Origin: Mycobacterium dioxanotrophicus
Lineage (GTDB): Bacteria > Actinomycetota > Actinomycetes > Mycobacteriales > Mycobacteriaceae
NCBI RefSeq assembly: GCF_002157835.1
Contig: NZ_CP020809.1
Coordinates: forward strand, 5,828,001-5,892,000
Direction: 5' to 3'
DNA length: 64,000 bases
Shown one piece after another: positions 1-7,466 of this stretch (its first letter is position 1; each line of letters starts with the position of its first letter). A model generated the notes under the pieces. That model was not told where the DNA came from and ran no database searches. It saw only the letters and a program-made list of their open reading frames with translations. The position numbers and the translations under genes are program-made.

Positions 1-188
1 CCGACCGCGACATCGACGGCCAGGACATCGTGTTGTGGCACACCTTCGGCCTCACGCATTTTCCGCGCCCCGAGGACTGGCCGGTGATGCCGATGGACTA
101 CACCGGTTTCACGCTCAAGGCCGACGGGTTCTTCGACCGCAACCCGACGCTCGACGTGCCGCCGAACGGTCGCAGTTGCCACGGCTGA
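1..188 (+). CDS. Primary amine oxidase (copper/TPQ), C-terminal fragment
   Basis: The reading frame opens at base 3, runs off the left edge of the window and ends at TGA 186-188. The 61 visible residues include [18 protein letters not shown] and GFFDRNP, the conserved C-terminal end of copper amine oxidases, where the histidine pair near HTFGLTH belongs to the copper site region. These enzymes oxidise primary amines to aldehyde, ammonia and hydrogen peroxide using a topaquinone cofactor. The tyrosine that becomes topaquinone lies outside the window. The aldehyde dehydrogenase and acyl-CoA synthetase 3 kb downstream could process the aldehyde product, so this gene probably belongs to the same catabolic locus. 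Confidence 0.85.
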   Translation, partial: DRDIDGQDIVLWHTFGLTHFPRPEDWPVMPMDYTGFTLKADGFFDRNPTLDVPPNGRSCHG

Positions 189-252
189 CCGAATGAACGC
201 CCGGACCGCCGGCATCCCCCTCAAGCCGGTGGTCCGGGCGCCCATCGGTGTT

Positions 253-1035
253 CTAGCCGTTCTTCGGCCTCCGCGCCAGAAACGCAGCCATGCCGTCCTT
301 CTGGCCGTCGGTGGCGAACAATGCGTTGAAGAACCGGCGTTCCACCCTGATGCCCTCGTTCAAGGTGCTGTTGAACGAGTGGTTCACGGCTTCCTTGGCC
401 ATCAGCGTCGCCGGCCAGGATCTGCCCGCGATGATCGACGCCGCCTCGACCGCGGTATCGAGCAGGGCGTCGTCGGCCACCAGCCGTGCAGCCAATCCCA
501 TGGCTAGTGCCTCCCGACCGGTGATGCGGCGGCCGGTCAGGATCATGTCCATCGCCACCGATTTCCCGACGGCCCGCGACAACCGCTGAGTGCCACCGGC
601 ACCCGGGATGATCCCCAGCGTGGTCTCCGGCAGCCCGAACACCGACGATTCAGCGGCGAAGACCATGTCGCACATCATCGCCAGCTCTGTGCCACCGCCC
701 AGGGCGTAACCCGCCACCGCCGCGATGATCGGGGTGCGCACCGCCGAGGTGCTCTCCCATCCGGAGTTGGCGTAGTCCTGGAGAAACATGTCGAGGAAGG
801 ATTCGTCGGCCATCTCGGCGATGTCGGCACCTGCGGCGAAATTACCGTTGGCTCCCGTGAGCACCAGGGCGCGCACCGCATGGTCGGTATCGGCCTCGCG
901 CAGCGCGGTGTGCAACTGGTCGATCAGCCGTGCCGACAACGCGTTGAGCGCCGCGGGGCGGTTGAGGGTCAGGATCCGCACCGGCCCCCGATCCTCACGC
1001 AGTACCAGGGGTGCCGGGCAGGCGTCTGTGGTCAC
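253..1035 (-). CDS. Enoyl-CoA hydratase/isomerase family protein
   Basis: A 260-aa crotonase-fold protein, the usual length for the family. The oxyanion-hole motifs are NGNFAAGADIAEM and AVAGYALGGGTELAMMCD, and the glutamate-containing stretch FGLPETTLGIIPGAGGTQRL is also present, so the active site looks intact. The family hydrates trans-2-enoyl-CoA in beta-oxidation. The GTG at 1035 was chosen because GGAG sits just upstream and the fold starts about 15 residues later; the longer open frame reaches into the regulatory region. A 19-bp perfect inverted repeat lies 35 bp upstream (1070-1088), matching a site in front of the 3004 operon, so the gene is probably controlled by the neighbouring activator. 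The substrate is unknown. Confidence 0.85.
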   Translation of the reverse strand: MTTDACPAPLVLREDRGPVRILTLNRPAALNALSARLIDQLHTALREADTDHAVRALVLTGANGNFAAGADIAEMADESFLDMFLQDYANSGWESTSAVRTPIIAAVAGYALGGGTELAMMCDMVFAAESSVFGLPETTLGIIPGAGGTQRLSRAVGKSVAMDMILTGRRITGREALAMGLAARLVADDALLDTAVEAASIIAGRSWPATLMAKEAVNHSFNSTLNEGIRVERRFFNALFATDGQKDGMAAFLARRPKNG

Positions 1036-1069
1036 GGAGCTCCATCTTCCGGCATCTCGACATGTGTAG

Positions 1070-1088
1070 CTGTCCGACTTTCGGACAG
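1070..1088. promoter_or_regulatory. Candidate operator: perfect 19-bp inverted repeat upstream of the enoyl-CoA hydratase
   Basis: CTGTCCGACTTTCGGACAG has two 8-bp arms that are exact reverse complements around a 3-bp centre. It lies in the 139-bp gap between the activator gene and the hydratase start. A second site with the same arm spacing and the same right arm (TCGGACAG) occurs at 2898-2916. Binding by the adjacent Fis-family regulator is inference. Confidence 0.65.
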
Positions 1089-1174
1089 TTGCTGTGCGCC
1101 TTCGGGTTTGATGCAGCAGCGGACAGAACTCGTCGATCGGGCGAATCACGTGGTGGCTGCGGCCAATACGTGGC

Positions 1175-2839
1175 TCAGCCGAGCCGGTACTCACGAATCC
1201 GTGCATACAGGGTTGACCGGCTGATCCCCAGCTGATTCGCCGCATGCACCTTGTTGTTGTGGCAGGCCTTGAGCGCCGACTCGATGGCTGCGCGTTCGAT
1301 CTCCTGCAGTTGGGTCAGGCCGTGGCGCTGTTTGGTGGCATGGAACTGGGCGGGCAGATCGTTGACCGTGATGTCACCGGCCGAGCGTCGGGCCACCACG
1401 TCACGCAACACCCGGGCCAGTTCCGAGACGTTGCCCGGCCAACTGTGTGCTGCGAGCGCCTCAAGCGCCGACAGGGTCAGCCGGACTTGACTCCCCGCCA
1501 ACTCGCCGACGATGCCGCGGGCCAACGAGTTGAACTCGGCGGCACGCTCCCGCAACGGCGGGACGCCCACCGACGACGTGCACAAGCTCTGCAGATAACC
1601 GGTGTCGGCGCCGGCGTCGTCACGCGCGGTTGCGGTCAGCACCACCTTTCGGGCCTCCGGCGACCGCAGGATCCGGGACAGCCAGGAGAGCGCCTGCTGG
1701 TTCAGCAGATCCACGTTGTCGACGACGAGCACGCCCGGTGCGGCAGCGACGGTGCGCTGCAGATCGGCCACCCATTCCTGGGCCCCGATGGTGATGACAT
1801 CGCCGGCATCGAGGAACCGGGCATCAGTGCCTTCTGCCAATTGCGTAGCCACCCAGGTCTTTCCGGCGCCCGGCTCGCCCGTGACAAACACGTGCCCGAC
1901 CGCCGAGCGCGCCTGGTCGATGGCAGCGTCGAGTTCAGAACCCGCCCGCTGCGGCCGCGTGCCGCGCGGAATCGGTTGCGGCGCTTCGCCGGAGCGCCGC
2001 AGCTGGAAAACCACAGCGTGCGGGTCGCCCATGTCGGTGACCTTGACGGTGGCCGCCGAACCCGAACTCAGCATGAGCTCTAGCACCCCGGAGAAGCCCG
2101 GACGCTCCAGCGCGATGCCACGCAGGGTCACGTAGTCCTCGGGGGCCAGGATGTCCACGGCGTGCCGGTTGTTCAACACGATGTCGTCGTTGATCATCAC
2201 CACCGCATCGGTTGCGGTGCGCCGCAAGGTGTTGAACGCCGCGAACACCGCCATCAGATTGACGTCGTAGCTCTCGATGAGACCCTGGTGAATGTCGCGG
2301 GCCGCGCGCATCATGACCGATTTCATCAACGCCGGGCTCACTTCGGCGTTGGTCATCACGTCGATCACGCCCTCGATGCGCTGGGTGACCGGATGCAGAA
2401 TGGGCACACCCACGCAGAAGTACTTGCGCATGCTGTCCAGGAAATGGTCCTCGCGCGATACGAACAGCGCAGACCGGGTCTCGAACGGCGTGGCGATCGC
2501 GTTGGTCCCCGACCGGGCCTCGGAGAAGTCCACACCGGGCAGCGCACCGAGCCGGTCCACCTCGCGGGCCAGAGCGTCGGTGCCGAAACAGCGTGCGACC
2601 AAGGTGGCCGAGCGGTCCGCGAGCAGCGTACCGACCTCGAACCCTTCGAACTGCCGCGACAGATCCTTGAGCACCGGGGCGGCCGCCTGCATGATCCGGC
2701 TCGACGAGTCCACGTCGCCGATGACGGCATCCAACTCCGCGTCGGGTGCCAGCCCTGCCAGACGCGAACGGCGCCATGACGCCTGAATTTCCCGCCGATG
2801 CCCGTGGTGTTCGACGTCGTCGGTGACGAGCTGCGTCAT
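1175..2839 (-). CDS. AcoR/MimR-like Fis-family transcriptional activator (AAA+ type)
   Basis: A 554-aa regulator. Residues 60-180 look like a GAF-type sensor, and a PAS-like segment follows around 210-290. An AAA+ domain carries Walker A GEPGAGKT (about 321-328) and Walker B VLVVDN (about 370-375). A Fis-type helix-turn-helix ends the protein (NQLGISRSTLYARIREYRLG). The overall plan is that of sigma-54 activators, but the AAA+ domain is short and the ELFG..GAFTGA loop between Walker A and B is absent, so contact with sigma-54 is unlikely. The ATG at 2839 follows GGAAAGGAGCGGGAG; an in-frame extension to 3040 would run into the divergent gene. It is divergent from the aldehyde dehydrogenase operon and probably controls it. 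The inducer is unknown. Confidence 0.85.
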   Translation of the reverse strand: MTQLVTDDVEHHGHRREIQASWRRSRLAGLAPDAELDAVIGDVDSSSRIMQAAAPVLKDLSRQFEGFEVGTLLADRSATLVARCFGTDALAREVDRLGALPGVDFSEARSGTNAIATPFETRSALFVSREDHFLDSMRKYFCVGVPILHPVTQRIEGVIDVMTNAEVSPALMKSVMMRAARDIHQGLIESYDVNLMAVFAAFNTLRRTATDAVVMINDDIVLNNRHAVDILAPEDYVTLRGIALERPGFSGVLELMLSSGSAATVKVTDMGDPHAVVFQLRRSGEAPQPIPRGTRPQRAGSELDAAIDQARSAVGHVFVTGEPGAGKTWVATQLAEGTDARFLDAGDVITIGAQEWVADLQRTVAAAPGVLVVDNVDLLNQQALSWLSRILRSPEARKVVLTATARDDAGADTGYLQSLCTSSVGVPPLRERAAEFNSLARGIVGELAGSQVRLTLSALEALAAHSWPGNVSELARVLRDVVARRSAGDITVNDLPAQFHATKQRHGLTQLQEIERAAIESALKACHNNKVHAANQLGISRSTLYARIREYRLG

Positions 2840-2897
2840 CTCCCGCTCCTTTCCGCACCCGGTCGCTTCAATCATTATGTTGAGCCGCATAGGACAT

Positions 2898-2916
2898 CTG
2901 TGCAGAGTTCGGACAG
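2898..2916. promoter_or_regulatory. Candidate operator in the divergent activator/aldehyde dehydrogenase promoter region
   Basis: CTGTGCAGAGTTCGGACAG keeps the CTGT-N11-ACAG ends and the full right arm TCGGACAG of the perfect repeat at 1070-1088, with the same 19-bp length. It sits about 60 bp upstream of the activator start and about 90 bp upstream of the aldehyde dehydrogenase, where a shared control site would be expected. Confidence 0.6.
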
Positions 2917-3003
2917 ATACCGGGGAAGGGCCGCCCCGATGATGGGGACATCCACGGCGAGACGTCTCGGCGCTGTGGCCACTCCGTCCGGTAGGAGCCG
3001 AAC

Positions 3004-4461
3004 ATGTCCACTCAGCTTGACCAGATCCGTCGCTGCGCACTGGGGGATCCGGCCACCCACCCGTTCCGGATGCTCATCGGGGGTGCACTGGTCGACGGGG
3101 CCCGCCAGCTCGACGTCGTCAACCCGGCCACCGCGGCGCCAGTGACCGCAGGCCCGATCGCCGACCGCAGCCAGGTCAGCGCTGCCATCGCGGCCGCCAA
3201 GGCGGCTTTTCCCGGCTGGAGTGCGCTGCCCGTGGCCGACCGTGCCGCGGTGCTGAGCGCGATCGCCGACGTGGTGGAGGCCAAAGCCGACGACATCGCC
3301 CGGTTGACCACGCTGGAGCAGGGCAAGCCGCTGGCCGCGGCGCGCTCGGACGTCGACGCCGCCGTGCAGTTCACGCGGTACTTCGCCGGCCAGCGTCCAG
3401 GACCCGAGGTGGTCCGCGACGATGCCGAGGCGCGCATCGAGATCCATCGCCGTCCGGTCGGTGTGGTGGCGGCGATCCTGCCGTGGAACTTCCCGTTCTT
3501 CCAGGCCATGTACAAGATCGCGCCGGCGTTGCTGATGGGCAACACCCTCGTGGTCAAACCCGCTCCGACCACACCGCTGAACACCATGCTGCTGGGCGAG
3601 CTGATCGCCGATCTGGTGCCTGCCGGAGTCCTCAACGTCGTGGGCGACGACGGATCGGTGGGCCCCATGGTGACCACCGACCCTGATGTCGCCAAGGTTT
3701 CCTTCACCGGCTCAACCGCGGTGGGCAAGGCCGTGATGCGCTCGGGGTCTGATTCCCTCAAACGGGTCACGCTGGAGCTCGGCGGCAACGACGGCGCGAT
3801 CGTGCTGGCCGACGCCGATGTCGAGAAGGTGGCCGACGGACTGTGCCAGTGGGCCTTCTTCAACGCCGGCCAGGTGTGCATCAACATCAAGCGCATCTAT
3901 GCGCCCGATGCCATCTTCGACGAACTCTGCGACGCGATGGCCCGGCGGGTCCGGGCGATCAAGGTCGGCGACGGACTCGATCCGGATACCGAGATGGGCC
4001 CGGTGCAGAACGCCAAGCAGTACCAGACCGCGCAGAGCCATCTGCGCACCGCGCAGGAGACCGGCCGGATCCTGGCCCAAGGCGTCATTCCCGACGGGCC
4101 CGGCTACTTCGTCCCGCCGACGCTGCTCACCGACATCGACGACGACAATCCGCTGATCGCGCAAGAGACGTTCGCGCCCGTGCGGACCATCCTGCGCTAC
4201 ACCGATATCGACGATGCGGTCCGCCGGGTGAACGAAACCCCCTATGGTCTTGGCAATTCGGTGTGGGGCACCGACGTCGCCCGCGCAGCCGCGGTGGCCT
4301 CCCGGCTGGAGAGTGGAACCGCCTGGGTGAACCAGCATTTCGCGCTGTCCCCCGATGTCCCCTTCGGCGGACGCAAGCAGTCGGGCCTGGGCGTGGAATT
4401 CGGTGTCGACGGGCTCAACGCGTTCACCGACATCCAGGTCATCAACATCTCGAAGGTCTGA
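3004..4461 (+). CDS. NAD(P)-dependent aldehyde dehydrogenase
   Basis: A 485-aa protein of the classical ALDH superfamily, normal length. The cofactor-site asparagine is in PWNFPF (Asn162), the general base is Glu258 in LELGGND, and the catalytic cysteine is Cys292 in NAGQVC. The C-terminal GLGNSVWGTD and PFGGRKQSGLG motifs are present. It should oxidise an aldehyde to the acid. The ATG has GGTAGGAG upstream. It is the first gene of a three-gene operon, with the acyl-CoA synthetase starting 8 bp after its stop. With the amine oxidase upstream, it fits an amine to aldehyde to acid to acyl-CoA route. The exact substrate cannot be read from sequence. Confidence 0.92.
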   Translation: MSTQLDQIRRCALGDPATHPFRMLIGGALVDGARQLDVVNPATAAPVTAGPIADRSQVSAAIAAAKAAFPGWSALPVADRAAVLSAIADVVEAKADDIARLTTLEQGKPLAAARSDVDAAVQFTRYFAGQRPGPEVVRDDAEARIEIHRRPVGVVAAILPWNFPFFQAMYKIAPALLMGNTLVVKPAPTTPLNTMLLGELIADLVPAGVLNVVGDDGSVGPMVTTDPDVAKVSFTGSTAVGKAVMRSGSDSLKRVTLELGGNDGAIVLADADVEKVADGLCQWAFFNAGQVCINIKRIYAPDAIFDELCDAMARRVRAIKVGDGLDPDTEMGPVQNAKQYQTAQSHLRTAQETGRILAQGVIPDGPGYFVPPTLLTDIDDDNPLIAQETFAPVRTILRYTDIDDAVRRVNETPYGLGNSVWGTDVARAAAVASRLESGTAWVNQHFALSPDVPFGGRKQSGLGVEFGVDGLNAFTDIQVINISKV

Positions 4462-4468
4462 TGCGTCC

Positions 4469-6115
4469 GTGAGTACGCCAGAAGTCCGCGCGCTGTGGCA
4501 GGACCTGCAGGCCACGCCGTTCACATGGCACGTCCCCGACACCCTGAATATCGCGCGGGCATGTGTCGACGATCAGCGGCCCGCCGACGTCGCGCTGATC
4601 GTCGACCACGGCGGCACGCACACCCGCTACAGCTTCGGCGAACTCGCATCGCTGAGCCGTCGATTCGCGGGCTTGCTTCACGACTGCGGCACCCGCGTCG
4701 GCGACCGCGTCGGCGTGATGGTGCCGCAGGGCGTCGAGGTGGCGACTGCGCATCTGGGAACATTTCGGTTGGGTGCGGTAACGGTGCCGTTGTCGGTGAA
4801 GTTCGGGCCAGAGGCCGTGGCCTACCGGCTGTCCCATTCGGGCGCCCGGGTGCTGGTCATCGATACCGACAACTACGTGCGCGTGCGGCAGGCTCTGGCC
4901 GATGTCGCGTCGCTGCAGACTGTGTTCGTGGTCGGCCCGAGACCCGACAATCGCTGCGTGCAGCCGCAGCAGCTGAGATCGTTCGATGAGGTCTACCCCG
5001 CAACGGAATTCGCGCACACCGCAGACACCGGACCGGACTCGCCCGCCATCATCATCTACACCTCGGGTACCACCGGTCAGCCCAAGGGCGCGTTGCACGG
5101 GCACCGGATCCTGCCCGCGCACATGCCGGGCATGCGCACCGCGTTCATGAACGCGCCACAACCCGGCGACGTGTTCTGGACACCCGCCGACTGGGCCTGG
5201 ATCGGTGGCCTCTTCGATGTGCTGTTCACCGCCCTGGCCCTGGGATGCCCTGTGGTCGCCACCCCGGGCAAGTTCAGCGCGGCCGGCACGCTGGAGGTGA
5301 TGCGCCGTCATCGGGTGACGGCGGCGTTCGTCCCGCCGACAGCGCTCAAGCAGCTGCGCAGTGCCGGAATCACACCCGCTGACACCCGTGGTCTGGCGGT
5401 GCGCATCCTGGCCACCGGCGGTGAGTCGCTGGGCACCGCGCTGCGGGACTGGATCGAGAGCACCTTCACCACGTCGATCAACGAGTTCTACGGGCAGACC
5501 GAGATCAACATGATCGTCGGGACCACCGTGGACCGTGCACGGCCCCAACCGGATTCGATGGGACGCACCTTCCCCGGATTCGACGTCGAGCTGCTCGACG
5601 CGAACGGCAGGCCGGTCGCGCCCGGCGAACCCGGCGAAATCTGTGTGCGCGCAGGCAATCCCGGCCAGTTCCTTCAGTATTGGCGGCAGCCCGACAAGAC
5701 GGCCGAGAAAGTGCACGACGGCTGGATCCACACCGGTGACCTGGCACGACGTGACGACGCAGGCAATTTCACCTACCAGGGCCGCGCCGATGACATCATC
5801 TCCACCGCCGGGTACCGGGTGGGCCCCGGCGAGATCGAGGAATGCCTGCTGTCACATCCGGCCGTCGCGATGGCCGCCGCCGTGGGCGTGCCCGACGAAC
5901 TGCGCGGAGAGGCGATCCACGCGTTCGTGGTCCTCACGGCCGACCAGCAGCCCGACGACGCACTCACCGCCGATCTGCAGCAGCACGTCAAATCCCGGCT
6001 CGCGTTCTACCAGTACCCGCGAGCCATCACATTCCGTGCCGAACTCCCGCTGACCACCACCGGCAAGATCCTGCGACGGGAGCTGCGGGCCGGTCTCCTC
6101 CGGAAGGAACCCTGA
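4469..6115 (+). CDS. AMP-forming acyl-CoA synthetase (acetyl/medium-chain type)
   Basis: A 548-aa adenylate-forming enzyme. The P-loop-like motif is YTSGTTGQPKGA, the core motif is NEFYGQTE, the hinge aspartate is in HTGDLARRDD, and the C-terminal lysine motif is TTTGKILRREL. DVFWTPADWAWIGG resembles acetyl-CoA synthetase and medium-chain acyl-CoA synthetases rather than long-chain FadD. It should activate the carboxylic acid made by the preceding dehydrogenase. The GTG at 4469, 8 bp after the dehydrogenase stop, was chosen because the longer frame overlaps that gene by over 100 bp in another frame. The aminotransferase starts 2 bp after its stop, so the three genes are almost certainly co-transcribed. 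Confidence 0.88.
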   Translation: MSTPEVRALWQDLQATPFTWHVPDTLNIARACVDDQRPADVALIVDHGGTHTRYSFGELASLSRRFAGLLHDCGTRVGDRVGVMVPQGVEVATAHLGTFRLGAVTVPLSVKFGPEAVAYRLSHSGARVLVIDTDNYVRVRQALADVASLQTVFVVGPRPDNRCVQPQQLRSFDEVYPATEFAHTADTGPDSPAIIIYTSGTTGQPKGALHGHRILPAHMPGMRTAFMNAPQPGDVFWTPADWAWIGGLFDVLFTALALGCPVVATPGKFSAAGTLEVMRRHRVTAAFVPPTALKQLRSAGITPADTRGLAVRILATGGESLGTALRDWIESTFTTSINEFYGQTEINMIVGTTVDRARPQPDSMGRTFPGFDVELLDANGRPVAPGEPGEICVRAGNPGQFLQYWRQPDKTAEKVHDGWIHTGDLARRDDAGNFTYQGRADDIISTAGYRVGPGEIEECLLSHPAVAMAAAVGVPDELRGEAIHAFVVLTADQQPDDALTADLQQHVKSRLAFYQYPRAITFRAELPLTTTGKILRRELRAGLLRKEP

Positions 6116-6116
6116 C

Positions 6117-7466
6117 ATGACCACCCAGCAATTCGGTGCCAGCCCCGTCGATGCGGTCGAACTCAACGCCCTTGACCCATCGGATATTTCGGCGCTCGAC
6201 GCGGACACCCAACAGCTGATCCAGCGCCGCCGCGACGTCATGGGCCCGGCTTATCGGCTGGTCTACACCGATCCGCTGCGCCCGGTCCGCGCGCTGGGCA
6301 CCAAAATCGTCGACGTCAACGGCGACGAGTACCTCGATGCCTACAACAACGTACCCAGCATCGGGCACAACCACCCTCGGGTCGTCGAGGCCGTCACCCG
6401 GCAGCTGAGCCTGCTCAACACCAACACTCGGTATCTGTGCAGCGACATCATCGACTACGCGGAGCAGTTGACCGCCACCCACGGACCCGAGCTGCGCAAC
6501 GTCATGTTCACCTGCACGGGTTCGGAATCCAACGATCTCGCGATGCGAATGGCACGCCACGTCACCGGCGGAACCGGCGTCATCGTGTCGAACCACGCCT
6601 ACCACGGCAACACCCGCGACGTCTCCGGCTGGTCACCATCGTCGGGCGGCGGGTGGACACAGCGAGCCGATGTTCGGCTGGTTCCGCCGCCGGACACGTT
6701 CCGCACCACGGCATCTGCGGTGGCGGAGGAATTCGCCGATCAGGTCGCGGCCTGCATAGCTGACCTCGCCGACGATGGTATCGCCTTGGCAGCGATGATC
6801 ATCGACCCGCTGTTCTCGTCGGACGGTCTCTACGCCGACCGCACGTCACTCACCGCAGCGGCCGAGGTGGTGTACCGCGCCGGAGGTCTGGTGATCAGCG
6901 ACGAGGTGCAGCCGGGATTCGGCCGTACCGGCGATGCCATGTGGGGTCATCAGCGTTGGAACCTCGATGCCGACATCGCCACCATGGGCAAACCGATGGG
7001 CAACGGCCTGCCCATCGGCGGTGTGGTGGCCAAGCCGTCGGTGATGTCGGCGTTCGGCTCGGATGTCCCGTATTTCAACACCTTTGGTGGCGAGAACGTG
7101 CCGGTCGCCGCAGCCCAAGCCGTGCTCGACGTGATCCGCGAAGAGAACCTGATGGCGAACTCAGCCGACAAGGGCGCCCAGCTGCTGGCCGGTATGCGGG
7201 CCTCTCTGCAGCGCGCCGGGCGCCCGTCCGACGTCCGCGGGGCGGGCCTGTATCTCGGTGTCGAGTTCGTCACCGACCTCGACACCAAGACCCCGGATCC
7301 GTTGATCGCCTCGGCCGTCGTCAACGGGATGCGGCGCCGCCGGGTGCTGATCAGCGTGGTCGGTCCATACGCCAACGTGCTGAAAGTCCGGCCCCCGCTG
7401 GTGTTCAGCCAGTCCGACGTCGATCGCTTCCTGACCGAATTCGACCACGTCATACGCGAACTCTAG
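6117..7466 (+). CDS. Class III (omega-type) PLP-dependent aminotransferase
   Basis: A 449-aa fold-type I aminotransferase. The PLP-phosphate-binding segment is CTGSESNDLAMRMAR, the cofactor aspartate lies in ISDEVQPGFGRTG, and Lys292 in ATMGKPMGNGLPIGG should form the Schiff base. The TFGGENVP segment is typical of the class III family that includes alanine-glyoxylate aminotransferase 2, omega-amino acid transaminases and the ethanolamine-phosphate lyase relatives, so either transamination or amine lyase chemistry is possible. It is the third gene of the catabolic operon. Its stop codon shares the palindrome CTAG with the stop of the convergent sppA gene. Confidence 0.88.
   Translation: MTTQQFGASPVDAVELNALDPSDISALDADTQQLIQRRRDVMGPAYRLVYTDPLRPVRALGTKIVDVNGDEYLDAYNNVPSIGHNHPRVVEAVTRQLSLLNTNTRYLCSDIIDYAEQLTATHGPELRNVMFTCTGSESNDLAMRMARHVTGGTGVIVSNHAYHGNTRDVSGWSPSSGGGWTQRADVRLVPPPDTFRTTASAVAEEFADQVAACIADLADDGIALAAMIIDPLFSSDGLYADRTSLTAAAEVVYRAGGLVISDEVQPGFGRTGDAMWGHQRWNLDADIATMGKPMGNGLPIGGVVAKPSVMSAFGSDVPYFNTFGGENVPVAAAQAVLDVIREENLMANSADKGAQLLAGMRASLQRAGRPSDVRGAGLYLGVEFVTDLDTKTPDPLIASAVVNGMRRRRVLISVVGPYANVLKVRPPLVFSQSDVDRFLTEFDHVIREL

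Noticed and set aside
1036..1245. N-terminal extension of the enoyl-CoA hydratase
   Set aside because: It would translate through the 19-bp inverted repeat and into the regulator gene. GTG 1035 has GGAG and gives a normal family N terminus.
2840..3040. Extension of the AcoR-like regulator upstream of ATG 2839
   Set aside because: The added residues have no domain character and would cross the operator and the divergent gene start. ATG 2839 has a strong ribosome site.
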